Source: Erythrobacter sp. KY5
GTDB taxonomy: Bacteria > Pseudomonadota > Alphaproteobacteria > Sphingomonadales > Sphingomonadaceae
Assembly (NCBI RefSeq): GCF_003264115.1
Contig: NZ_CP021912.1
Coordinates: forward strand, 2,215,001-2,279,000
Direction: 5' to 3'
Length of the DNA: 64,000 nt
Positions 8,516 through 19,211 of the stretch are shown piece by piece (position 1 is the stretch's first letter; every line of letters begins with the position of its first letter). The translations under genes and the position numbers were made by a program. The notes beneath the pieces were generated by a model. The model had not been told where the DNA came from, did not search any database, and was given only the letters and a program-made list of their open reading frames with translations.

Positions 8516-10056
8516 CAGTGACCCTCCCCTTCGGCGTGATCATACTCGATGGCGTTGGCCGCCTCCGCGCGAGGATCACCTGCGGCAAGATCGGCATCGC
8601 TGGCAGGAGCCGCAGCCGCGATCTGGGCATCGAGCACCGCAATGTCCGCACGCATCGGAGCAAGGAAGCTCTCTGGATAAACGCCCATCCACAGCACCAC
8701 GGCTGCGATCGGTGCCATCATCACCCATTCGCGAACGGTCATGTCGGACATGGCCGCCGCATCAGGGTTTTTCTGGCCCCCGAAAGCGACGCGGCGGTAG
8801 AGGTAAAGCATGTAGGCAGCGCCAAGAATGATACCGGTGGTGCAGATCAGCGCCACGAGGCTGGAAGTCTGATAGATGCCGGCGAGCGAGAGGAACTCGC
8901 CAACGAAGCCGCTGGTGCCCGGCAGGCCGATCGAGGCCATCGTGAACAGCAGGAAAAAGATCGCATAATAAGGCATGTTGATCGACAACCCGCCGTAACG
9001 CTCGATTTCGCGCGTATGCAGGCGGTCGTAGATCACGCCCACGCACAGGAAGAGCGCGCCCGACACAAGGCCGTGCGAAAGCATGACAATCATCGCGCCC
9101 TCAAGCCCCTGCACGTTGAATGCGAACAAGCCGACGGTGACAATCGCCATGTGAGCGACCGACGAATAGGCGATGAGCTTCTTCATGTCCGCCTGCACGA
9201 GCGCGACGAGCGAGGTGTAGACCACTGCGATCATAGAGAGGATGAAGACAAACCATGCGAAGTCAGCGCTGGCTTCCGGGAACATCGGAAGGCTGAACCG
9301 GATAAAACCGTACCCGCCAAGCTTGAGCAGAACGCCGGCGAGGATTACCGACCCCGCGGTCGGCGCCTGAACGTGAGCATCGGGAAGCCAGGTGTGGAAA
9401 GGCCACATGGGGACCTTCACCGCAAAGCTCGCGAAGAAGGCGAGCCACAGCCAGGTCTGCGCTCCGCCAGGGAACGGGTATTCCATCAGCGCCGGGATGT
9501 AGGAAGTGCCGGCCTCGGCCACCATCCAGAACATCGCCACCAGCATAAGAACTGATCCGAGCAGCGTGTAGAGGAAGAATTTGTAGCTCGCGTAAATCCG
9601 GTTATCGCCGCCCCATACACCGATGATCAGGTACATCGGGATAAGACCCGCCTCGAACATGATGTAGAACAGGAAGATATCCTGCGCAGCGAACGTCCCG
9701 ATCATAAGGACTTCCATGAACAGGAAGGCGCTCATGTATTCGCCAATGCGCTTGGTGATACCTTCCCAACTGGCGAGAATGCAGATCGGCATCAGGAAGA
9801 CGCTCAGCATGATGAGCATCAAGGCGATGCCGTCGATGCCTAACGCGTAAGAGAAGCCAGCGACGAGGTTGTAGCGTTCCTGGAACTGCCACTGTGCGCC
9901 GCCGATTTCGTAATTGACCCACAGCATCACGCCCAGACCAAAGGTTACGAGCGTCGCGCCTAGCGCAATCACGCGGGAAGCATTTCCTGCAAACAAGCAG
10001 GCAATCGCTCCAGCGAGCGGCACCAGCATCATGGTGGTGAGGATGGGAAAATCCAT
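8515..10056 (-). CDS. nuoM: NADH-quinone oxidoreductase subunit M
   Basis: An antiporter-like complex I subunit of 513 residues with about 14 membrane helices. The FEAGLIPMYLIIGVWGG helix carries the conserved Glu. MWPFHTWLPDAHVQAPTAGS and KKLIAYSSVAHMAIV are hallmarks of NuoM/ND4. The C-terminus has an extra hydrophilic tail rich in Ala, Asp, Glu and His, which I cannot assign a role. I use the ATG at 10056 rather than the TTG at 10065 because the next nuoL stop is only 15 bases upstream and GAGAG precedes it. Confidence 0.97.
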   Translation of the reverse strand: MDFPILTTMMLVPLAGAIACLFAGNASRVIALGATLVTFGLGVMLWVNYEIGGAQWQFQERYNLVAGFSYALGIDGIALMLIMLSVFLMPICILASWEGITKRIGEYMSAFLFMEVLMIGTFAAQDIFLFYIMFEAGLIPMYLIIGVWGGDNRIYASYKFFLYTLLGSVLMLVAMFWMVAEAGTSYIPALMEYPFPGGAQTWLWLAFFASFAVKVPMWPFHTWLPDAHVQAPTAGSVILAGVLLKLGGYGFIRFSLPMFPEASADFAWFVFILSMIAVVYTSLVALVQADMKKLIAYSSVAHMAIVTVGLFAFNVQGLEGAMIVMLSHGLVSGALFLCVGVIYDRLHTREIERYGGLSINMPYYAIFFLLFTMASIGLPGTSGFVGEFLSLAGIYQTSSLVALICTTGIILGAAYMLYLYRRVAFGGQKNPDAAAMSDMTVREWVMMAPIAAVVLWMGVYPESFLAPMRADIAVLDAQIAAAAPASDADLAAGDPRAEAANAIEYDHAEGEGH

Positions 10057-10071
10057 TGCTCTCAATGACCC

Positions 10072-12081
10072 CTAGAGCAGCACAAAAGTGACAGCGGCAA
10101 TCAGGCCGAGAAGCATGATCAGCGCGTAAGTGTAGAGATAGCCCGATTGGATGGACTTGGCGGCCACCGAGCCACGCTGGACCACGGCGGCAATGCCGTT
10201 GGGGCCAAAGCGGTCAATCGTGCCGATGTCGCCAAGCTTCCAGAACTGGCGTCCCAGCCAAAACGCAGGCTTTACGAAAATCGCGTTGTAAAGCTCGTCA
10301 AAGTACCACTTGCGGAACACGAAATTGTGGAGCGCGCCGAAAGTGCCGACGAACTTCGCCGGAATGTCGGGCTTCGCGATGTAAGCGATGTACGCGCCGA
10401 TAAATCCAGCGATCATGACGACAGTGGCGGTCAGCTTGACCCACAGAGGCACCGCATGAAGCGCGTGGACGAGATTCTCGTTAAAGTAGATCGAGCCTCC
10501 CCAGAAAGCGCCGTTCACTGCGTCGGATGCTCCATCGATGAACGGATACTTAAAGACGTATCCAGCAAACACCGCACCTACAGTCAGCAGACCAAGTGGA
10601 ACGAGCATAGTGATCGGGCTTTCATGCGGATGGTATCCGCCAGTCGTGTCCTCGCCGGCGTCCTCAGGCGTTTTGTGAACCGAGTGCTGGATATGCTCGC
10701 TCTCAATCCAGCGCGGCTTGCCCCAGAAAGTGAGGAACATCAGACGCCAGCTGTAGAAGCTGGTCAGCAAAGCAGCGATTGCGCCCGCCCAGAAGGCAAA
10801 CTGTGCAACGCCAGTACCGCGCGCCCAGGCCGCTTCGAGGATTGCATCCTTCGAGTAGAAGCCCGCGAAACCGAACACGCCAAGCACACCGACACCAGTG
10901 ATCGCGAGCGTCCCCGCCATCATCGCCCAGAAGGTGACCGGAATCTCTTTCCGCAGGTTGCCGTAATAGCGCATGTCCTGCTCATGATGCATCGCGTGAA
11001 TGACAGAGCCTGCGCCAAGGAACAGCAGCGCCTTGAAGAATGCGTGCGTGAAAAGGTGGAACATCGCCACGCCATATGCGCCCACACCTGCTGCAAAGAA
11101 CATGTAGCCCAGCTGCGAACAGGTCGAATAGGCGATGACCCGCTTGATGTCCCATTGCGTCGTGCCGATCGTCGCTGCGAAGAAGCAGGTGGCGGCACCG
11201 ATCACAGTAACGATCATTAGCGCGGTCGGCGCGGTCTCGAACATCGGCGAAAGGCGGCAGACCATGAAGACGCCCGCGGTCACCATGGTAGCCGCGTGGA
11301 TCAGCGCCGACACCGGGGTCGGGCCTTCCATCGCATCGGGCAGCCAAGTGTGAAGACCAAGCTGCGCCGATTTGCCCATCGCGCCGATGAACAGAAGGAT
11401 ACACAGAATATCCATCGTGTAGAGGCGCATGCCAAGGAAGGTGATGGTCGTCCCGCTCATCGCGGGCGCTGCATCGAGGATTTCGGGGATCGAGGTGGTG
11501 TTGAACACCAGAAATGTCCCGAAAATGCCGAGCATGAAACCCAGATCGCCCACACGGTTAACCACGAAAGCCTTGATCGCAGCGGCATTGGCGCTGGGCT
11601 TCTTGAACCAGAAACCGATCAGCAGATACGAGGCAAGCCCCACCCCTTCCCATCCGAAGAACATCTGGACGAGGTTATCGGCAGTCACGAGCATCAGCAT
11701 CGCGAAGGTGAAAAGTGACAGGTAGGCGAAGAAGCGCGGCTGATCCGGGTCTTCTTCCATGTACCCCCACGAATAAAGGTGCACGAGCGCTGAAACCGAG
11801 TTGATGACCACGAGCATGACCGCAGTCAGCGCATCGACGCGCAGCGCCCAGTCAAAGCTCATGTCGCCCGACTGCACCCATTGAAGTACGGGTACGACTT
11901 CAGCCGTATGCGTACCTGCAAGAAAACCGATGAAGATCGGCCAGCTAAGGATCGCGGACAGGAACAGCGCGCCGGTCGTGATCGACTTGGTCACGGTGTT
12001 GCCAAGTGCGCGGTTGCCCAGCCCCGCAATGATCGACGCAACGAGCGGCGCGAATACGATGATGAGGATTTGCGTTTGCAC
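10072..12081 (-). CDS. nuoL: NADH-quinone oxidoreductase subunit L
   Basis: The 669-residue distal proton-pumping subunit of complex I contains [19 protein letters not shown] with the conserved Glu, [20 protein letters not shown], and [14 protein letters not shown]. The long C-terminal amphipathic lateral helix and last membrane helix are present (end [10 protein letters not shown]). A hydrophilic stretch rich in His, Glu and Pro lies around residues 465-490. The start codon is GTG (12081-12079), preceded by GGGATAA. It follows nuoK by six bases. Confidence 0.97.
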   Translation of the reverse strand: MQTQILIIVFAPLVASIIAGLGNRALGNTVTKSITTGALFLSAILSWPIFIGFLAGTHTAEVVPVLQWVQSGDMSFDWALRVDALTAVMLVVINSVSALVHLYSWGYMEEDPDQPRFFAYLSLFTFAMLMLVTADNLVQMFFGWEGVGLASYLLIGFWFKKPSANAAAIKAFVVNRVGDLGFMLGIFGTFLVFNTTSIPEILDAAPAMSGTTITFLGMRLYTMDILCILLFIGAMGKSAQLGLHTWLPDAMEGPTPVSALIHAATMVTAGVFMVCRLSPMFETAPTALMIVTVIGAATCFFAATIGTTQWDIKRVIAYSTCSQLGYMFFAAGVGAYGVAMFHLFTHAFFKALLFLGAGSVIHAMHHEQDMRYYGNLRKEIPVTFWAMMAGTLAITGVGVLGVFGFAGFYSKDAILEAAWARGTGVAQFAFWAGAIAALLTSFYSWRLMFLTFWGKPRWIESEHIQHSVHKTPEDAGEDTTGGYHPHESPITMLVPLGLLTVGAVFAGYVFKYPFIDGASDAVNGAFWGGSIYFNENLVHALHAVPLWVKLTATVVMIAGFIGAYIAYIAKPDIPAKFVGTFGALHNFVFRKWYFDELYNAIFVKPAFWLGRQFWKLGDIGTIDRFGPNGIAAVVQRGSVAAKSIQSGYLYTYALIMLLGLIAAVTFVLL

Positions 12082-12087
12082 CGGTGC

Positions 12088-12396
12088 TTATCCCTTCATC
12101 CGGTTCACGTCGTCGACCGCGATTGTGCCGCGACCGCGATAATAGATGACGAGGATAGCGAGCCCGATGGCTGCCTCTGCCGCGGCGACGGTCAGGACCA
12201 TCATCGCGAAAACCTGTCCTACGAGATCGCCCTTGAACGCGCTGAATGCGACCAGGTTGATATTGACGCTCAGCAGGATCAGCTCGACCGCCATGAGGAT
12301 GACGATCACGTTCTTGCGATTGAGGAAGATACCGAGCACGCCGAGCACGAACAGGATCGCGCCCACTACGAGGTAATGTTCGATGCCGATGCTCAC
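12088..12396 (-). CDS. nuoK: NADH-quinone oxidoreductase subunit K
   Basis: The 102-residue subunit has three membrane helices. Two helices carry the conserved Glu residues ([17 protein letters not shown] and [14 protein letters not shown]). The GTG start overlaps the nuoJ stop by four bases (GTGA). NuoK forms part of the charged axis linking quinone reduction to proton pumping. Length and both glutamates are normal. Confidence 0.97.
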   Translation of the reverse strand: MSIGIEHYLVVGAILFVLGVLGIFLNRKNVIVILMAVELILLSVNINLVAFSAFKGDLVGQVFAMMVLTVAAAEAAIGLAILVIYYRGRGTIAVDDVNRMKG

Positions 12397-13016
12397 AGCT
12401 CGACCCCCTTCCCGTATTCGGGATTTTTCATGACGGTTGCCTCTTCGGGGCGGCGGCGGATCTGCTTGCCGATGTCCTGGCGGCCACGTGCACCCGGCTT
12501 TGCCTCACGGTGGGTGAGAACAATCGCGCCGATCATCGCCACAAGCAGGATGATGCCGGCGATCTCGAACAGCACGATATAACGTCCGTAAAGCAGCGCT
12601 CCGATGGCCTCGATGTTGCTAACACCCTCTCGCTCCACCGCAGTGCCATCGGGCGTCCCAAGCTCAATCCCGCCCGCACCATATGCGCCAAGACCAAGGA
12701 TCAACTCTGCCAGCAGGATGAGCGCAATGGCGATCCCCAGTGGGAAGTTCTTGATAAAACCAGCGCGCATCGCGGCGAAGTCGATGTCGAGCATCATAAC
12801 CACGAACAGGAACAGGACCGCGACCGCTCCGACATAGACAATCACGAGCAGCATCGCGATGAATTCCGCGCCGACGAGAACCATCAATCCCGCCGCATTG
12901 AAGAAGGCGAGGATCAGCCACAGGACGCTGTGCACCGGGTTGCGCGACATGATGACCATGACCGCGCTCGCGATGACGAGCCCTGAGAACAGGTAGAATG
13001 CTAGAACTTGAATCAT
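12393..13016 (-). CDS. nuoJ: NADH-quinone oxidoreductase subunit J
   Basis: The 207-residue membrane subunit of complex I has five hydrophobic segments. The signature [19 protein letters not shown] is near the N-terminus, [19 protein letters not shown] follows, and there is a basic C-terminal tail (about residues 170-207). The start is an ATG at 13016, 42 bases after nuoI, the largest gap in the membrane-arm part of the operon. Confidence 0.96.
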   Translation of the reverse strand: MIQVLAFYLFSGLVIASAVMVIMSRNPVHSVLWLILAFFNAAGLMVLVGAEFIAMLLVIVYVGAVAVLFLFVVMMLDIDFAAMRAGFIKNFPLGIAIALILLAELILGLGAYGAGGIELGTPDGTAVEREGVSNIEAIGALLYGRYIVLFEIAGIILLVAMIGAIVLTHREAKPGARGRQDIGKQIRRRPEEATVMKNPEYGKGVEL

Positions 13017-13058
13017 GATCCCCGTTTTGAGTCCCTTGTACTCTTGGCCGCAGCGCCC

Positions 13059-13547
13059 TTAACGATAGGGTGCGTCAGCTTCAAGATTGGCCGCGATGGC
13101 CCGTTCCCACTTGTCACCATTCGCGAGCAGCTTTGCCTTGTCATAAAGCAGCTCTTCGCGGGTTTCGGTGGCGTATTCGAAGTTTGGCCCCTCTACGATC
13201 GCATCGACCGGGCACGCTTCCTGGCAAAAGCCGCAATAGATGCACTTGGTCATATCGATGTCGTAGCGGGTGGTGCGGCGGCTGCCGTCTTCGCGCGGCT
13301 CTGCCTCGATCGTGATCGCCTGAGCGGGGCACACCGCTTCGCACAGCTTACAAGCGATGCAGCGTTCTTCGCCGTTCGGGTAACGGCGCAGTGCGTGCTC
13401 ACCGCGGAAACGCGGGCTGAGAGGCGACTTCTCGAACGGATAGTTGATCGTCACCTTGGGTTTGAAGAAATACTTCAAGGTCAGCGCGTGAGCCTTCAGG
13501 AACTCCCAAAGGGTGAACGATTTGAGGAGCTGTGTTGCGGTACTCAT
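13059..13547 (-). CDS. nuoI: NADH-quinone oxidoreductase subunit I
   Basis: A 162-residue ferredoxin-like subunit that carries the two 4Fe-4S clusters N6a and N6b passing electrons toward the quinone site. Both motifs are complete: [12 protein letters not shown] and [16 protein letters not shown]. The N-terminal amphipathic region ([17 protein letters not shown]) binds the membrane. Its ATG overlaps the nuoH stop by four bases. Confidence 0.97.
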   Translation of the reverse strand: MSTATQLLKSFTLWEFLKAHALTLKYFFKPKVTINYPFEKSPLSPRFRGEHALRRYPNGEERCIACKLCEAVCPAQAITIEAEPREDGSRRTTRYDIDMTKCIYCGFCQEACPVDAIVEGPNFEYATETREELLYDKAKLLANGDKWERAIAANLEADAPYR

Positions 13548-14686
13548 GATGCTTCACTTGCAGCAATTGGCTGCGCTGCTGGTTGGGTTTCAACGAAATC
13601 GGCAGGCGGTACGCTGGCGGGATCCACGAGCGGCGCCGGGCGGTCGAAATGGCCTGTCGCCATCAGGTAGCCGCTGATCGCCGCGACGAAGAGCAGGCTC
13701 ATCGGAAGAAACACTTTCCAGCCAAGCCGCATCAGCTGGTCATAGCGGTAACGCGGCACGGTCGCCCAGATCCAGCTAAAGATCAGGAAGAAGCCAAAGG
13801 TCTTCAGCAAGAACCACACGATGCCCGGCACATAATAGAGCGGTGCCCATTCAATCGGTGGCAGCCAACCGCCCATGAAGAGCAGCGTGCACAGCGAGCA
13901 CATCAGCAGGATGTTCGCATATTCGCCCAGCCAAAACAGGGCGAAGGCCATGCTCGAATATTCAGTCTGGTAGCCAGCGACGAGCTCGGATTCCGCCTCG
14001 GTCAGGTCGAAGGGAGCGCGTGCAGTCTCTGCCAAGGCGGAGATGAAGAACACAACGAACATCGGGAACAGCAGCAGGTTGAAGAAAAACCCGTTAACGA
14101 TCCCGAAACCGTGCCCACGCTGCGCCTCGACAATGCCGGTCATGTTGAAGGTCCCCGCCCACAGCACGACGCAAACGAGGATGAAGCCGATCGAGACCTC
14201 ATAAGAGATCATCTGCGCGGCGGCGCGCATGGCGGAGAAGAACGGATACTTGGAGTTTGACGCCCACCCGCTCATCACCACGCCGTAAACGCCCAGCGAG
14301 CTGATCGCGAGGATGTAGAGCAGCCCGACATTGATGTCAGCCAGCACAACGCCCGCATCGAACGGAATCACCGCCCATGCCGCAAGCGCAACGGTGAAGG
14401 TGATGATCGGCGCGAGAAGGAAGATGCCCTTGTTCGCGGCGGACGGGATGATGGTTTCCTGAAGGAACACCTTTAGGCCATCAGCAAAGGATTGAAGCAA
14501 CCCGAATGGCCCCACAACGTTGGGACCACGGCGAAGCATGATCGCGCCCAGCACTTTGCGGTCAACGTAGATTACCATCGCGACCGAGAACATCACGATC
14601 AACGAAATCGCGAGGATGCCGGCGAGGGTGGCGACGGTCCATGCCCACTCATAGGACATGCCAAAGCCTTGGAAGAACTCGGTCAT
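13544..14686 (-). CDS. nuoH: NADH-quinone oxidoreductase subunit H
   Basis: A 380-residue membrane subunit that forms the quinone chamber. [19 protein letters not shown] and the acidic loop [19 protein letters not shown] are diagnostic of NuoH/ND1. About eight membrane helices are seen. The C-terminus carries a Pro/Ala-rich tail of about 35 residues beyond the last helix. It overlaps nuoG by four bases upstream and nuoI by four bases downstream. Confidence 0.97.
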   Translation of the reverse strand: MTEFFQGFGMSYEWAWTVATLAGILAISLIVMFSVAMVIYVDRKVLGAIMLRRGPNVVGPFGLLQSFADGLKVFLQETIIPSAANKGIFLLAPIITFTVALAAWAVIPFDAGVVLADINVGLLYILAISSLGVYGVVMSGWASNSKYPFFSAMRAAAQMISYEVSIGFILVCVVLWAGTFNMTGIVEAQRGHGFGIVNGFFFNLLLFPMFVVFFISALAETARAPFDLTEAESELVAGYQTEYSSMAFALFWLGEYANILLMCSLCTLLFMGGWLPPIEWAPLYYVPGIVWFLLKTFGFFLIFSWIWATVPRYRYDQLMRLGWKVFLPMSLLFVAAISGYLMATGHFDRPAPLVDPASVPPADFVETQPAAQPIAASEAS

Positions 14687-16701
14687 TCCGCAGCCTCCTT
14701 GATCTCATCTGCATGCAGCAGTTCGGCCGAGCATTGCTGCATGACCGCGCTCGCCCGCGCGATGGGGTTGGTGAGGTAGAAATCCTTTACCGGATAGGCA
14801 CTGATCGTGCCTTCGGCCTTGGCGCTGCTGTCGGCCTTGGGCAGGTCGCCGTAATCGGCGAGCCCTTCCTCGCCAAACGCAGGCACTTCGGCGATCATCG
14901 CGCCTTGAAGCTGCGTGAAACTGTCGAAGCCGACCGAGACTCCCAGCGCGTCTGCAAGCGCACGCAGGATCGTCCAGTCTTCGCGCGCGTCACCCGGCGC
15001 GAATACGGCTTTCTCGGCATACTGCACCCGGCCTTCGGTGTTGACGTAGGTACCGTCCTTTTCAGCATAGCTTGCTGCTGGCAGGATGATGTCGGCAGCA
15101 TGCGCGCCCTTGTCGCCGTGATGCCCGATATAGACTTTAAGGCTGTTGGCGAATGGCTCGTAATCCATTTCGTCCGCGCCGAGGCTGAGGACGACCTTGG
15201 GCTTGGCCGCCGCGAGATCGGCCATGCCGCCTTCGACCGTGAAATCGAGCATCAGCGAGCCCATGCGAGCCGCGCTCATATGCAGGACGTTGAAGCCGTT
15301 CCAACCGTCCTTTACCAGGCCGAACTTGTCCACCAGCTTCAATGCCGGGGCGAGTGCACCGGCTGCAAGAGCCGCACCGCCGAGGATAACAGCCGGGCGT
15401 TCCGCAGCCTTCATCGCATCTCCAAGAGCCTTGGGTGCGCGGTTGAGAACCTTGAGGTCTTCGCCGAGAAACTCAGCAGGATAGGTGGTTTCCCATTCCG
15501 GGCCGACCACGAACACCTTCGCGCCGTGCTTAACCGCCTTGCGGATGCGCGCATTGACGAGCGCGGCTTCCCAGCGGATGTGCGAGCCGACGATCAGGAT
15601 CGCATCAGCGGTCTCGATCCCGGCGAGCGTCGAGTTGAAATTGACCGCCGCAATGTTCGACACATCGTAGGTCATGCCGGTCTGACGCGCTTCGACGAGG
15701 TTCGATCCGCAAGCCTTGAGAAGCGACTTCGCCGCAAACATCGTCTCGCAATCGACCATGTCGCCAGCTACCGCCGCAATCGCGCTCTTGTGGCTGCCGA
15801 GGTGGCTTGCGATCGTATCAAACGCTTCGCTCCAGCCCGAAGCCTGAAGCTTGCCGCCCTTACGAATGAAGACCTTGTCGAGACGGCGCTTCATCAAGCC
15901 ATCGACCTGATAGCGGCCCTTGTCCGACAGCCATTCTTCGTTGACGTCGTCATTGATGCGCGGGAGTGCGCGCATCACTTCGCGGCCCTTGGAGTGAAGC
16001 GAAATGTTGGCGCCAACCGCGTCCGATACGTCGATACTGAGCGTGCGCTTTAGTTCCCACGGACGCGCTTCGAAAGCATAAGGACGCGAAGTCAGAGCGC
16101 CGACCGGGCACAGATCGATCACATTGGCTGAAAGCTCGTGCTTTGCAGCCTGCTCCAGATAGGTCGTGATCTGCATGTCCTCGCCGCGATAGAGCGCGCC
16201 GATCTCGTCCACGCCCGCGATCTCTTCCGAGAACCGCACGCAGCGGGTGCAATGGATGCAGCGGGTCATGATCGTCTTGATCAGCGGGCCCATGTATTTT
16301 TCGGTGACCGCGCGCTTGTTCTCGCGGTCATAGCGCGATCCGCCGCGGCCATAGGCCACCGCCTGATCCTGCAGGTCGCACTCTCCGCCCTGGTCGCAGA
16401 TCGGGCAGTCAAGCGGGTGGTTGATGAGCAGGAACTCCATCACCCCTTCGCGCGCCTTCTTGACCATCGGCGTGTCGGTGCGGATTTCCTGACCGTCAGC
16501 AGCCGGAAGCGCGCAGGACGCCTGCGGCTTGGGCGGCCCCGGCTTCACCTCGACCAGACACATGCGGCAGTTGCCCGCGATGCTGAGCCGCTCATGATAG
16601 CAGAAGCGCGGGATTTCCTTTCCGGCAAGCTCGCACGCCTGCAGCACGGTCGCGCCGTCGGGAACCTCGATTTCCTGACCGTCTACGATGACTTTAGGCA
16701 T
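14683..16701 (-). CDS. nuoG: NADH-quinone oxidoreductase subunit G
   Basis: The largest peripheral subunit of complex I (672 residues). The N-terminal 2Fe-2S region has [15 protein letters not shown], then [18 protein letters not shown] and the 4Fe-4S motif [10 protein letters not shown] with CPVGAL. A molybdopterin-oxidoreductase-like domain follows. I chose the ATG at 16701 over an upstream in-frame start at 16719 because [16 protein letters not shown] is the usual N-terminus. The ATG lies inside the 3' end of the small upstream gene (eight-base overlap). Confidence 0.97.
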   Translation of the reverse strand: MPKVIVDGQEIEVPDGATVLQACELAGKEIPRFCYHERLSIAGNCRMCLVEVKPGPPKPQASCALPAADGQEIRTDTPMVKKAREGVMEFLLINHPLDCPICDQGGECDLQDQAVAYGRGGSRYDRENKRAVTEKYMGPLIKTIMTRCIHCTRCVRFSEEIAGVDEIGALYRGEDMQITTYLEQAAKHELSANVIDLCPVGALTSRPYAFEARPWELKRTLSIDVSDAVGANISLHSKGREVMRALPRINDDVNEEWLSDKGRYQVDGLMKRRLDKVFIRKGGKLQASGWSEAFDTIASHLGSHKSAIAAVAGDMVDCETMFAAKSLLKACGSNLVEARQTGMTYDVSNIAAVNFNSTLAGIETADAILIVGSHIRWEAALVNARIRKAVKHGAKVFVVGPEWETTYPAEFLGEDLKVLNRAPKALGDAMKAAERPAVILGGAALAAGALAPALKLVDKFGLVKDGWNGFNVLHMSAARMGSLMLDFTVEGGMADLAAAKPKVVLSLGADEMDYEPFANSLKVYIGHHGDKGAHAADIILPAASYAEKDGTYVNTEGRVQYAEKAVFAPGDAREDWTILRALADALGVSVGFDSFTQLQGAMIAEVPAFGEEGLADYGDLPKADSSAKAEGTISAYPVKDFYLTNPIARASAVMQQCSAELLHADEIKEAAE

Positions 16702-16864
16702 CGTCAGCTCTCGATCCACGCGAACCGGCTCGCTTTATCAGGGTTGACAACTCACGTAGCTCCACTTCGACAGCAGCCAGCCGTTTCGACTGCAAATAGA
16801 CGACCAGCCACGGCACTCCGATACCGAACAACAACATGGAAATGACCAGGAAAAACTCTTCCAT
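16694..16864 (-). CDS. Small single-span membrane protein between nuoF and nuoG
   Basis: The 56-residue product has an N-terminal hydrophobic segment (about residues 4-23, FLVISMLLFGIGVPWLVVYL). An amphipathic charged helix (VEVELRELSTLIKR) and a basic tail follow. The ATG at 16864 comes two bases after the nuoF stop, and the gene overlaps the nuoG start by eight bases, so it is placed for coupled translation. I recognise no family. It could be an accessory or assembly factor of complex I, but that rests only on position. It is short, yet the tight fit on both sides argues that it is real. Confidence 0.7.
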   Translation of the reverse strand: MEEFFLVISMLLFGIGVPWLVVYLQSKRLAAVEVELRELSTLIKRAGSRGSRADDA

Positions 16865-16866
16865 GA

Positions 16867-18150
16867 TTACTCCGCCGCCTCCGGAAGTCGTTCGTTGATG
16901 CGCCGTTCCAGCTCGGGGCGGAAATGGCGGATCAGGCCCTGGATCGGCCAGGCCGCCGCGTCGCCCAGCGCGCAGATGGTGTGGCCTTCGACCTGCTTGG
17001 TGACCTGCTGCAGCATGTCGATTTCCTCGATCGCGGCATCGCCGGTGCGCAGGCGTTCCATCATGCGCCACATCCAGCCCGTGCCTTCGCGGCAGGGGGT
17101 GCACTGGCCGCAGCTTTCGTGCTTGTAAAAATAGCTTAGTCGACTGATCGCGCGAACGATGTCGGTCGACTTGTCCATCACGATCACGCCCGCCGTGCCG
17201 AGGCCCGAGCCGAGGTCTTTCAGCCCGTCGAAATCCATCGGCGCGTCCCAGATCTGCTCGGCCGGGACCAGCGGAACCGAGGAGCCACCGGGGATCACGG
17301 CGAGGAGATTGTCCTTGCCGCCGACGATGCCGCCGCAATGATTTTCGATCAGCTCGCTGAACGGGATACTGAGCGCTTCCTCGACCACGCAGGGCTTGTT
17401 CACGTGTCCGCTGATCTGGAAGAGCTTGGTGCCTTTGTTGTTCTCGCGTCCGAAGCTCGCGAACCACGATGCGCCGCGACGCAGGATCGTGGGGACGACC
17501 GCAATGCTCTCCACGTTGTTGACCGTGGTCGGGCAGCCATAGAGGCCTGCACCTGCCGGGAACGGCGGCTTGAGGCGCGGTTGCCCCTTCTTGCCCTCCA
17601 GGCTCTCGATCATCGCGGTTTCTTCGCCGCAAATGTAAGCGCCAGCGCCGCGATGCATGAAGACGTCGAAATCGAAGCCCGTGCCGCTGGCATTCTTTCC
17701 GATCAGGCCTGCGTCATAAGCTTCGTCGATGGCAGCCTGCAGCACCTGCGCTTCGCGAATATATTCGCCGCGAATGTAGATATAGGCGGCACGCGCACGC
17801 ATCGCGAAACCGGCGACGAGTGCGCCTTCGACCAGCTTGTGCGGGTCGTGACGGATGATCTCACGGTCCTTGCACGAACCCGGCTCAGATTCGTCGGCGT
17901 TGATGACGAGGAAGCTCGGACGGCCGTCCTTCGATTCCTTTGGCATGAACGACCATTTAAGACCGGTGGGGAAGCCTGCCCCGCCCCGCCCACGAAGACC
18001 CGATGCCTTGATCTCTTCGATGATCGCGTCCTGCCCGCGTTCGATCAAAGCCTTGGTGTTGTCCCAATCGCCGCGCGCCTGCGCAGCCTTGAGCCCGGCA
18101 TCCTGGAAGCCGTAAACGTTGGTGAAGATGCGGTCCTTGTCAGCCAGCAT
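16867..18150 (-). CDS. nuoF: NADH-quinone oxidoreductase subunit F
   Basis: The 427-residue subunit binds NADH and FMN. The nucleotide/FMN segments [17 protein letters not shown] and [19 protein letters not shown] are present. The 4Fe-4S (N3) ligands occur in [15 protein letters not shown], with a fourth Cys in [13 protein letters not shown]. The ATG at 18150 lies 11 bases inside the 3' end of the upstream 61-residue gene. Length is normal. Confidence 0.98.
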   Translation of the reverse strand: MLADKDRIFTNVYGFQDAGLKAAQARGDWDNTKALIERGQDAIIEEIKASGLRGRGGAGFPTGLKWSFMPKESKDGRPSFLVINADESEPGSCKDREIIRHDPHKLVEGALVAGFAMRARAAYIYIRGEYIREAQVLQAAIDEAYDAGLIGKNASGTGFDFDVFMHRGAGAYICGEETAMIESLEGKKGQPRLKPPFPAGAGLYGCPTTVNNVESIAVVPTILRRGASWFASFGRENNKGTKLFQISGHVNKPCVVEEALSIPFSELIENHCGGIVGGKDNLLAVIPGGSSVPLVPAEQIWDAPMDFDGLKDLGSGLGTAGVIVMDKSTDIVRAISRLSYFYKHESCGQCTPCREGTGWMWRMMERLRTGDAAIEEIDMLQQVTKQVEGHTICALGDAAAWPIQGLIRHFRPELERRINERLPEAAE

Positions 18151-18325
18151 CGCCTTGATCCTTCACTTTAGAAATTCTCAGCTGGCGCAGCGTCAGCGCC
18201 TGAAACAGAAGGCCCATACCCATCAGGGCAATACCAACGGGACGCTCACCAGTGGCAGCGAGATACGCGCCGGCACCAAAGCCCACGAGGCCTGCAATCA
18301 TCAGTGCGAGCGTGCCGCCGTTCAT
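18140..18325 (-). CDS. Small two-span membrane protein upstream of nuoF
   Basis: The 61-residue protein has two hydrophobic stretches (about residues 5-23 and 30-45) separated by a short TGERPV turn, then a basic/acidic tail. The ATG at 18325 overlaps the stop of the preceding small gene by four bases (ATGA). Its own stop lies 11 bases inside nuoF. I recognise no family. It forms a pair with the 73-residue gene next to it. Confidence 0.68.
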   Translation of the reverse strand: MNGGTLALMIAGLVGFGAGAYLAATGERPVGIALMGMGLLFQALTLRQLRISKVKDQGDAG

Positions 18326-18543
18326 TGCCGACGACCTTCGAAATCGGCCGCGCGCATCTCTCGTTTGGCGCGTCTGAGAATCCACAAGCTTGGTACGAAA
18401 AATACCAAACATAGTACGAACCCAAAGACACTGAATGTAAATGGATAAAGGCCGAGGATCGCTACGGCACCAAAAAGCCAAAACAGGCCAATGAAAGATC
18501 CGGTCAAGCCGACCGCGACCAAGGCTCGTGTACTGGTCGCCAT
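18322..18543 (-). CDS. Small two-span membrane protein downstream of nuoE
   Basis: The 73-residue protein has two adjacent hydrophobic segments (about residues 8-28 and 31-52) and a strongly basic C-terminus ([19 protein letters not shown]). The ATG at 18543 overlaps the nuoE stop by one base (TGATG); a GTG one codon earlier is an alternative. Coupling to nuoE upstream and to the 61-residue gene downstream suggests coordinated expression with complex I. No recognised family. Confidence 0.68.
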   Translation of the reverse strand: MATSTRALVAVGLTGSFIGLFWLFGAVAILGLYPFTFSVFGFVLCLVFFVPSLWILRRAKREMRAADFEGRRQ

Positions 18544-19211
18544 CACCAGTCCCCCCGGTAATCGTGGTTGGCGTCGACCATTTCCTTGAGCGTGGTCGGG
18601 CCACCGCTCGGTTCGGAGGTGTGGCGGCCCGGCTCTTGCGTGCCCGTTTTGGGCTGCTCGCCAGCGGCCAGCGCGTCGAGCACAGCGTCGAGACGTTCGA
18701 CGGTCAGGTCCTCGTAATTGTCGTCATTGATCTGGACCATCGGCGCGGTCGCGCAGTTGCCCATGCATTCCACTTCGGTGAGGGTCCACAATCCATCCTC
18801 GGACACCTTGCCGAACGCCATGCCGCGCTTCTTGCACGCGCTGATGATGTCGTCCGATCCACGCAGCATGCACGGCGTCGTGCCGCAAACTTGCACGTGG
18901 TACTTACCGACCGGCTTCATGTTGTACATGAAATAGAACGTCGCGACTTCGAGCACCCGGATAACCGGCATGTCGAGATAGTCGGCGATATATTCGATCA
19001 CCGGAAGCGGGAGCCAGCCCTGCGTATCGGTTTCCTCGCCAACCTGACGCTGGCCGAGATCGAGCAGAGCCATCACTGCCGATTTCTGGCGACCTTCAGG
19101 ATACTTGGCGATCTCGCGATCGGCCTTTTTCTTGTTCTCTTTCGACCACTCGAAAGAGCCCCAGCGCGCGCGCAGTTCGGGCGTATCGGGTGCGGGAGTA
19201 CGGTCAGCCAT
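18543..19211 (-). CDS. nuoE: NADH-quinone oxidoreductase subunit E
   Basis: The 222-residue thioredoxin-like subunit carries the 2Fe-2S cluster N1a. Its four cysteines are in VCGTTPCMLRG and VECMGNCATAPM. The C-terminal extension (after about residue 170, containing GRHTSEPSGGPTTL) resembles the tail common in alphaproteobacterial NuoE. Its ATG overlaps the nuoD stop by one base (TAATG). Its stop is coupled to a small membrane protein gene rather than directly to nuoF. Confidence 0.97.
   Translation of the reverse strand: MADRTPAPDTPELRARWGSFEWSKENKKKADREIAKYPEGRQKSAVMALLDLGQRQVGEETDTQGWLPLPVIEYIADYLDMPVIRVLEVATFYFMYNMKPVGKYHVQVCGTTPCMLRGSDDIISACKKRGMAFGKVSEDGLWTLTEVECMGNCATAPMVQINDDNYEDLTVERLDAVLDALAAGEQPKTGTQEPGRHTSEPSGGPTTLKEMVDANHDYRGDW

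Noticed and set aside
8500..9555. 351-codon open frame on the plus strand
   Set aside because: It lies opposite nuoM, is rich in His, Arg, Glu and Asp as expected for the complement of membrane-helix codons, and resembles no protein.
10147..11220. 357-codon open frame on the plus strand
   Set aside because: Antisense shadow of nuoL with low-complexity charged composition and no ribosome-binding site.
14641..16053. 470-codon open frame on the plus strand
   Set aside because: Opposite nuoG and overlapping the nuoH start; the nuoG frame has full iron-sulfur motifs.
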